Shown here one piece after another: positions 43,168-64,000 of a stretch of 64,000 nt of DNA. Source of the DNA: Anomaloglossus baeobatrachus (taxonomy: Eukaryota; Chordata; Amphibia; Anura; Aromobatidae); the NCBI RefSeq assembly GCF_048569485.1, contig NC_134357.1:332372742-332436741 (forward strand), given 5' to 3'. Positions within the stretch are counted from its first letter, which is position 1, and the number at the start of each line of letters is the position of its first letter. The translations under genes and the position numbers were made by a program. Below the pieces are notes generated by a model that had not been told where the DNA came from, searched no databases, and saw nothing but the letters and a program-made list of their open reading frames with translations.

Positions 43168-44444
43168 TACCGTACCATTATTAAGCATATTATTGCTATG
43201 GACATAAAAGCAGTAGTGCCAGTGTTAATAAAGTAAACGGACCAGGTTCTGTCCCCGACAAAGCCATGCCAGTGTGGTACAGCTGCCAGTTGTATTGACC
43301 TAAAGTGGAGCTGACAACTGAAACATAAGAGCGGCAGTGAGAACGTGTCAGACAGACGTTCCCTTTAATTCTAGACGTTGAGTGATTCCATGGCATCCTT
43401 TATCTAGGTTTAAACATGTTCTGCATGTAAGGGAAAGCCTGGTCCCCATATAGAATAACCCTTCCCTTTCTCAGCAAATGACACTAAAATAAGGAAAAAA
43501 AAACACTCCAATACTACAAACAGATCTACATACAGTGTATCCGGGCTAGTATTCACTATACAAAGCTCTCCCCTTGCACTCAAGTGGTATATAACCATTA
43601 AAAAACATGTATATACACACATATTTATCAATAATGTAGGCAGAGCTATTAGATTGGCACCTTGGAGGAGGGAACCCTATACCATCTTTTGACCTGCTCA
43701 AGGCAGGATTATGGAAAAGCCAGAGCAGGTACGTGTAATGCTGTCACATTCGCCTATCTCCCTCCATGATTGGCAATAAAAATCCCATACCTTTCCCATC
43801 CCTGAGAAATTGAAGGACCAACCCATAAAATACTGGCATCGTCCACAGTGTTGACAGTGATATAACACCGGGTCAGTCATGAAGCGCCCATACAACCATA
43901 CCGAAATGCATCCGTACTAGAATCAAAAGTCCGGTTTAGATTAGGGGAGGATTATAAAGGTTATGCTTGAATTTACGACCAAAAATAAAATTAAATAAAA
44001 GGATTCAGGGTTCTGCTCCCAATAAAGTGAAGAAACATCCATGTATGCCAAACGCTGGGCCTGAGGGGCAGTGCATGATCCAGGGGTTCAAAAGGCCAAA
44101 AGAACGCCTGTGTCAGACCCTGCGTGAGGTACAACATGGATTAGAGCGCAAAAGGTACACTCCACAAAGTAATTCTACAAGATCCATAAAAGCCGATCTA
44201 CTAATCTAACAGTTACATAAAGGACAGCTGGGTGATTCCACACCATTTCTTTTCTGAGAGTCTCACACAAAGAAAAACCAAAACACCTACAAGGAAAAAA
44301 AAAAAGGAATAAAAATGGCTGCCATGATAGAAATGCTGTATAGAAATTGGAATTGCAAGCGAGTAAGCAGTCCAGGCCTGTTATGAATTTGCCCCTTTTA
44401 CAGGGTTAGTTACGATACAGTAATTATGGAGGTCTTGTAGTCAC

Positions 44445-44450
44445 TTTATT
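44445..44450 (-). promoter_or_regulatory. SRC proximal polyadenylation signal candidate
   Basis: AATAAA on the - strand within GATAATAAAGTGAC, about 630 bases after the stop. Its use cannot be judged from sequence. Confidence 0.45.
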
Positions 44451-45077
44451 ATCAAAAACGTAGCACAACAGTCTCTCCCAATCTTAAGGATGTATGTGAA
44501 GGGTGGAAGACAGAAGTGGGACTTTGGTCCTCGAGATGAGTTTTTAGTATTTTGGAAGACCCCATAACCCTCCCACAACTGAGTATACAAAAAACATGGA
44601 ATCTGTAGTAATAGAGATCAAAAATCTTGCTCTTTGATGAGTAGATGGTAGGGGAGTGGTGTGCCCTCCTCAGCAAATTATTTACAATGTCTAAATCTTC
44701 AGTGACAAGACGAGCAGTTGAGGAATTATCTCCGTATACATCGGGTGGCTGACCCAAGATCTGCTCAAGTCTCTGTCTTATATGGAAGAAATAGATAAAT
44801 GTATCAGTAGGCAACATGTCAGAAGCAGCCGAGTTTTGTATACATGACCAGAAAGCAATGGAGATCGCAAGGCCCTCTGCAACAGATACAAGATGGACCT
44901 CGAATATTATCCGAGCAGAGAGCGCTCCGTCTTCTGTACTGTCCATTTAGTGTCATTAGATCCCTGACAAGAAAACGAACTTCAGGTCTGGGTAGTATTG
45001 CATCTGCATCTTGAAGAGGTTGGTCTACCATAACTTGATAGAAAATGATCATGACTTCAGGACAAGCCCCATCTCTC

Positions 45078-58914
<13,837 letters not shown>

Positions 58915-58989
58915 CTGCAGGAGACAAAACTTTACTTCTATACACCGCTTTCAAATATGGATACATGCCATACAATGAACAGAAGGGAT

Positions 58990-58995
58990 CATGCA
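58990..58995 (-). promoter_or_regulatory. TGCATG (Rbfox) element downstream of the N1 microexon
   Basis: TGCATG on the - strand, 20 nt past the microexon donor, inside the 101-nt intron before exon 4. In mammals the c-Src N1 exon depends on UGCAUG in the corresponding downstream control region. Six bases alone could be chance; the position makes it credible. Confidence 0.65.
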
Positions 58996-59015
58996 GAACC
59001 TATCCAGCCACATAC

Positions 59016-59030
59016 CTGATGTCCGGTCTC
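59016..59030 (-). other. SRC: SRC neuronal N1 microexon, 15 nt
   Basis: GAGACCGGACATCAG is bounded by CCCCATAG and GTATG. Joined to exon 4, whose first base closes a split codon, it inserts Arg-Pro-Asp-Ile-Arg between Thr and EGDWW, exactly in the n-Src loop of SH3. The mammalian N1 exon has 18 nt (RKVDVR). A five-residue insert is what I recall for Xenopus neuronal Src. The exon keeps frame whether used or skipped. Confidence 0.9.
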
Positions 59031-59110
59031 CTATGGGGCAGCATGTGAGAGAAAGAAACACGGGATCATACATGTGACAGAAGCAGTGCAGGAGTGAGAA
59101 AGAGCCCAGC
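59031..59110 (-). promoter_or_regulatory. Pyrimidine-rich PTB-like tract upstream of N1
   Basis: On the - strand the acceptor is preceded by TTTCTTTCTCTC and, further up, CTCTTTCTC. CU-rich elements of this kind bind PTB, which silences the N1 exon outside neurons in mammals. Motif inference only. Confidence 0.55.
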
Positions 59111-59303
59111 ACATGAGCGACACACAGCACAACTGATTACAAGACCAACACCAACAGATAAAACTGGAATTTGGCCAGAGACATCAATATTACACTACAA
59201 AGCCTAATACTTCACAAGCAAATGTTAAAAGCAATGTCAGCTTGCAACAATTTATACTTGCTCCAATTTAAATAAATATTAAGTAACTTTCCAAGTAATC
59301 ATC

Positions 59304-61200
59304 ATGAATTTTCAACTACAACTGCTACGCATATATATAAATTTGCTATCCCGAACCACTTTGGGCCGTGGCTCTTCTTCCTCTTCCTCCTTAGGGACTA
59401 CAAGCTTCATCTCACCCTTTAACAACCAGTGGCAGGACATTCGATGGATCCTTACTAAACACTGGAATGTTTTAAAGACTGATCCAGGCCTGAAAAGTTT
59501 CATCTCTGATCGTCCTCTGATGACGGCTAGGCGTGGCAGGAGCCTCAATGACCTATTGGTACACAGCCATTATATCACCAAGGCTGGTTTGCCTTTTTTT
59601 ACGGGTCAGCCAAAGTAGGGCTGTTTCCCTTGTGGCTCTTGCCTCGCCTGCCATAACATCATTTGGACGACTACTTTTCAAGCTGCCAACTCCAACAGAC
59701 AATATCAAATCCGTCATTACAGATCTTGCAATACTACTGGGGGTCATCTACCATGCCACTTGTGGATGTGGCCTCATTTATATTGGATTGACTTCGCGCC
59801 AACTTCGCCGGAGAACACGTGAACATGTCCGTGACATTCTAGCTGCGGCAGAAATCCAATCTGTGGAGACGTTGAAAACGTTACCACGTCATTTTAAACT
59901 CAAACATAATTGTGATCCGTCTAGTCTCGTAGTCTGTGGAATTGATAAAGTACATCTGGGGGACACGGGGCGGTGATCTTAAGAAAAGGCTGGCACAACG
60001 GGAATGCCAGTGGATCTTCTGCCTCGGTACAGTGTCCCCGGATGGACTGAATGAGAGAATTTCATTCACACCATTCCTTTGATTTGGAGGAGTCAAGCGT
60101 TCTCTTCCACAGACTGACTTACGCTCCTCTGTTTCTGTATGCCTCATCTGCCCTGATATGATTTTTGGGGGTCCTTTATCCTTGTATCCGCTCGCTAATC
60201 GTGTCTTTTTTACATGTCTATATCAGTATATTTGATTATTTGCTCTATTTTGTGAATTGTTGCACCGTCTCTCACCCACCTCTGTTTTAATGTTTTTATT
60301 ACTTTTTAGCAGTGTTTTTCTAATTTTGTTTTTTGTTGTTTATTCTTTTTCAGATATGCCTCTACAATTTTTCACATTTCTGCTTGGGTGTGTATATATA
60401 TATTATATAGCGGTTTTCGGCAGTGATAAACAGCTGGAACATACGATCTAGGAATATTTGTGTTAATATCTAATATTGATGCTTTGGAGAATTAGTTATT
60501 AATATTTTCTTATTATACTTGATTTACATATGCCGTATTCCTAGAATTCTGTCCTTATCTGTGCCAGTAAGATGGCCGTCGCTGATTGACGCTGCAAAGG
60601 AGCACTGGTGCGCGCGCACTCTGGCCCGGCCTCAGCACTATGACTTCTGGGTATGACGTCATCGGGGGATCTTCCCGAACCCGGAAGTCATATCGAGTGC
60701 CTGGGTCCGGAGTGAGCTATACGCTCAGGTGATTCCAGTCACAGCATTACCCTATCAGCCTCTGCTCCACCTCGGCCGGCTCCTTATATATACCCTGCTC
60801 ACACTGCAGCCGCTACGGTCTCCTGAAGCAGTTAGAGAAACACGTGTCGAGACTGGTCCCACACCATGGACGGCAGTCTTTCCCTTACAGCCCTCTTTTA
60901 CTTATATACAGGTAGGCTTTTTGGATGTTAACCACCACCAATGTTTTAGGGGTCCAACTTTTCCTATATATGTATATATTTTTACATTGGTGGCTATTTA
61001 TACACTTGGCCTCCTGTCTGACTTGTTGCTATGGTAGGGGGGGTCACAGTTTCCCGTCCTTTCTGTGGGATTGTTCTCCTCTGCTCCAACTACCTCTTTT
61101 TCTGGTTTTTATATTAGTATTGATTAATCATGTACTGTGATATTCTCACTTTTATAAAATTAGTGTTGCACTTTTTCTACAATAAAATTGATATACTTTT
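59304..61200 (+). mobile_element. Penelope-like retroelement relic with GIY-YIG domain
   Basis: The frame at 59533-59976 contains GVIYHATCGCGLIYIGLTSR followed by RRRTREHVRDI and HFKLKHNCDPSSLVVCGIDK, the GIY-YIG endonuclease that closes the reverse transcriptase of Penelope-like elements. A preceding frame holds WRILTKHW- and DRPLMTARRGRSLND-type residues of the same protein. The rest to about 61200 looks like its 3' part, ending in A/T-rich sequence with AATAAA. The copy is broken and its reverse-transcriptase core is absent. It lies antisense to SRC, in intron 3. Confidence 0.8.
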
Positions 61201-61574
61201 TTCAAACAGTGGTCTATTATTTATTTCGTACTAGCATGGTATAGCCCCTTCTGTTCTCTGTTGTTCACTTCATTATGCCTTGGGGTACATGCATCCTTTC
61301 ACCATCATGAGGTCCAGTTGTCCTGGTCTTTGTTTTTTGCATATATGTGTGCCTCCAAGAGGACACCCTACAAAGAAACTCTGATCAGATTCTGGAGGCA
61401 TGTGCCACTCCATATGTTTTTTAGGGTTTTGATGAAAAATATTTGCAAAATGTTTTATTTTAGATGTAATCTAACAGAGAAAATATATTGTGAAGGTGGA
61501 GAGCGATATTTATATAATATATAATATATATTATATAAAAATAATATTTTATAAATGGTATTAAGTAGTTAAAG

Positions 61575-62187
61575 GGGACCTGTCACCAGTTTCTTGCCCC
61601 ATAAACTGTGGCCACCACCAGTGGGCTCTTATATACAGCATTCTAACATGCTGTACATAAGAGCCCAGACCACTGTGTAGAACATAAACACTTTATAATA
61701 CTCACCTAAACCGGTCGCTGCGGGGGATGTGGCTCAGAAGGGCGTCTCAGTTGTCCGGTGCCGGCGCCTGCTCTTTCAGCCGTTTTCGTCCTCCTTCTGA
61801 ATCCTGTGTGCATGACGCGTCTACGTCACACACACACACACGCCGGTCCTGCGCAGTAGCACTATAATACTTTGATCTGCCCTCAGGGCAAATCAAAGTG
61901 CGCCTGCTCAAGACCTGAATGCCGGCGAGTGTCTATGACGTCAACGTGTCATGTACCGCGGCTAGACAAGAAGGACGACGGAGGCGGTGCCGGCCCCGGA
62001 GGACAAGAACGCCCATATGACCCACATCCACCGCAGCGACCGGTTTAGGTGAGTAAGATAAAGTGTTTTTTATTTTGTCACAGCGGCCTGGGCTCTTATA
62101 TACAGCATGTTAGAATGATGTATATAAGAGCCCACTGGTGGTGGCCGCAGCTTATAGGACAAAAAACTGGTGACAGGTTCCCTTTAA
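61575..62187. mobile_element. Foldback element with TTAA target site
   Basis: AGGGGACCTGTCACCAGTTT at the left pairs with AAACTGGTGACAGGTTCCCT at the right, flanked by TTAA on both sides. GGGCTCTTATATACAGCAT occurs on both arms in inverted order. GTGCGTGTGTGTGTGTGTGA-like CA repeats lie near 61830. A related unit follows at 62575-63135. Confidence 0.8.
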
Positions 62188-62369
62188 GGTGCTACAAAAA
62201 CGTGGAATCCAGGTAATGATACTGTGGAGTAGAAAAGCGCAATAGGGTCTTACCTGGTAGAGAAATTAAAAAGGCAAGGGATAAGGTACACTCACCTTTT
62301 CAGGTTGTGCAAAGTCACAACCCTTATGAAGCACATACAATAATGGTATCAGCTGCAGCCCCAAGGTGT

Positions 62370-63195
62370 AAGACATATAATCAATAGAAGAAAATCGGAT
62401 CTAAGCCGCGCTAATACTCAATTTGATATTAATGTAATTCCTTTATTGTTCATACAGGTTGACGCGTTTCAGAGACATCTGTCTCCTTCATCAAAGGAAC
62501 AATATGTCATCAACTCCAGAGAAGCCTTCCTATATACATACGTGGCACTTCACTTGTACATAGGGAGGCTTCTCTGGAGCGTTTTTGGCCTATAAGCTGC
62601 GGCCACCATCACCGGGTTCTTATATACAGCATGTTAAAATGCTGTATATAAGAGCCCAGGCCGGGGGTATAACATAAACACTTTATAATACTTACCTAAT
62701 GGTCTCACGGTGAGCCTTATGGGTGTCTCCGTTGTCCGGTAGCGGCGCCTCCTCTTTCGTCCATCTTTGTCCTCTTTCTGAAGCCTGGGTGCATGACACA
62801 GCTACGTCATACACACTCGCCGTTCCTGCGCAGGCGCACTACATTACTTTGATCTGCCCTGCTCAGGGCCTGAATGCCAGCGAGTGTGGATGACGTCAGA
62901 CCAGTCATGCACCGCAGCTAGAGCAGAAGGAGCACAAAGATGGACAAAAGAGGCGGCGCCGACACCAGACAACGGAGACGCCCATAAGGCCCACCACGCG
63001 ACCATTAGGAAAGTATTAAAGTGTTTTTTGTTATACCCCCGGCCTGGGCTCTTATATACAGCATGTTAGAATGATGTATAGAACAGCCTGGTGGTGGTGG
63101 CCGCAGCTTATAGGCCAAAAAGTGGTCCCTTTAATATCAAATTGAGTATTAGTGCGGCTTAGACACAATTTGTTCTTCTATTGGATTATACAAAA
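62370..63195. repeat. Large inverted repeat with Penelope-type tail motif
   Basis: ATCAATAGAAGAAAATCGGATCTAAG-like sequence near 62380 pairs with CTTAGACACAATTTGTTCTTCTATTG near 63163, and AATACTCAATTTGATATTAA pairs with TTAATATCAAATTGAGTATT. On the - strand 62467-62494 shows TTGATGA ... GAAAC, a hammerhead-like core with a GAGACA/TGTCTC stem. Inside is a second copy of the foldback repeat at 61575-62187. Confidence 0.75.
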
Positions 63196-64000
63196 ACATA
63201 GAAAAGAGAGGAAAGAGAAAAAAAACAAAACAAAACCCACAACAGCATAAATGATCATAATCTGAGAAAGATTCAGATTGGTGGTCAGGAATAACCACCA
63301 ACCCACTTTAAAGAGAATGACCTGCTGCTTAAATTGCATTTTTATGTGAAATATACTTTATATAAAAAGTTTTGAGTTTTGATTTGCTTTTTTTTTTTTT
63401 TTTTTTTTTTTAAATGTCACCTTTACATTTTTGCAATAACCACTAAGCCTAGTACAAGACTCACTTCCTGCTCGGCAGTCTCAATCACAGGCAATGTGAT
63501 GAGCACAAGCAGTGCCTCAATACAGAACACTTGATCCACCATTACAATAATATGTTCAGAGATACCGCCTCCCAATGACCCGACCCACATAGTCCCGCCC
63601 TGCTGCACACGCAAGTCATGCAACTCCTTTCTGGACCTTTGAGAATGGATGTTTGATTTCAGAAAAAAAACAAATCTGGAAACTAAAAGGTATGATTTGA
63701 TTCACCATGCTAGCTCCAGTATGGCACTGCCTTTACTTTATATGGGAAAATCCTGATGTTGGTTCCCTTTAAAATAAATAAAACGTTTAAAAAGTTGTGA
63801 AAAAAATTCTGAACTCTGTCAGAAATAAAAATAGTTTGTGTCGCTACTGTCCACACACATAGAGATAGAGATATATATATATCTATCTATCTCAATGGAG
63901 CTGGAATCTGTATTTACATTATTTTGTGGTCCACACAATGTATTAATTGCTTTTTATTTTGGGGGGATAGTTGCAAACAAAAAAACCCCAAAAAACTGGC
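63196..64000. other. Intron sequence, no feature
   Basis: A/T-rich with a poly-T run at 63390-63411 and an ATCT/ATAG microsatellite near 63865-63895. Nothing else is recognised. Confidence 0.5.

Larger units (their letters stand above)
43145..45077 (-). other. SRC: SRC 3' UTR, approximate
   Basis: The region runs from the SRC stop at 45078-45080 to a good AATAAA at 43162-43167 (- strand), with a plausible cleavage site near 43145. A second AATAAA lies at 44445-44450 and could give a shorter form of about 650 bases. It contains an open frame of 164 codons at 44452-44946 with no motif I recognise; I do not call it a gene. Confidence 0.6.
59031..64000 (-). other. SRC: SRC intron 3 (partial), 5' exons not in window
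   Basis: No sequence resembling SRC exon 3 (ALYDY ... QIVNNT) or the initiator exon with MGSNKSK is seen to the end of the window. The intron is therefore at least 5 kb. It carries a Penelope-like relic and further foldback repeats. Confidence 0.7.

Noticed and set aside
59031-64000. Search for SRC exons 2 and 3
   Set aside because: No sequence matching the SH3 first half or the initiator exon was found on the - strand, so none is annotated.

Overview
The window is vertebrate nuclear DNA, almost certainly from a large-genome frog (inference). Two host genes are readable. BLCAP lies on the + strand: a promoter and non-coding first exon near 19.8-19.9 kb, one intron, and the whole 87-residue protein in its second exon at 23815-24078. 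The 3' two thirds of the proto-oncogene SRC lies on the - strand: exons 4 to 12 between 58914 and 45078, plus a neuronal microexon of 15 nt at 59016-59030. SRC exons 1-3 are not seen and must lie beyond 64000. The genes converge tail to tail, the same arrangement they have in human 20q11. The BLCAP intron shows no neuronatin gene, which occupies that intron in mammals. The 15-nt microexon, instead of the 18-nt mammalian one, together with the repeat types, points to an amphibian.

Layout. 1-19.2 kb is gene-free and packed with nested repeats: foldback DNA elements with TTA/TAA target duplications, several fossil LTR-type units of about 1.1 kb with pieces of internal sequence, a degenerate minisatellite and microsatellites. 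19.2-24.8 kb is the BLCAP locus; its intron holds a minisatellite of 35 bp (about 48 copies) and another of 31 bp (about 31 copies). 24.8-43.1 kb is intergenic and made of DNA transposons: a TTAA-flanked element, hAT MITEs, a mariner-type fragment, an apparently full-length Tc1 transposon with an open 329-codon transposase, and an older Tc1 remnant. 43.1-64 kb is SRC, with its 3' UTR and introns carrying further foldback elements, a 5'-truncated LINE, a (CA)n tract and a Penelope-like relic with a GIY-YIG domain.

The SRC exons encode the end of SH3, all of SH2, the kinase domain and the regulatory tail. The 419 residues from exon 4 to the stop match the length of chicken c-Src from Glu115 to Leu533. 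The microexon keeps frame, inserts five residues in the SH3 n-Src loop, and has a pyrimidine-rich PTB-like tract upstream and a TGCATG (Rbfox) element 20 nt downstream. The main points for a second look are that regulated microexon, the two intronic minisatellites of BLCAP, a cold-shock-like domain inside an LTR-element fossil, hammerhead-ribozyme-like cores in Penelope-type tails, and the large set of unrelated foldback elements sharing TWA target duplications, one with its empty site preserved in the window.
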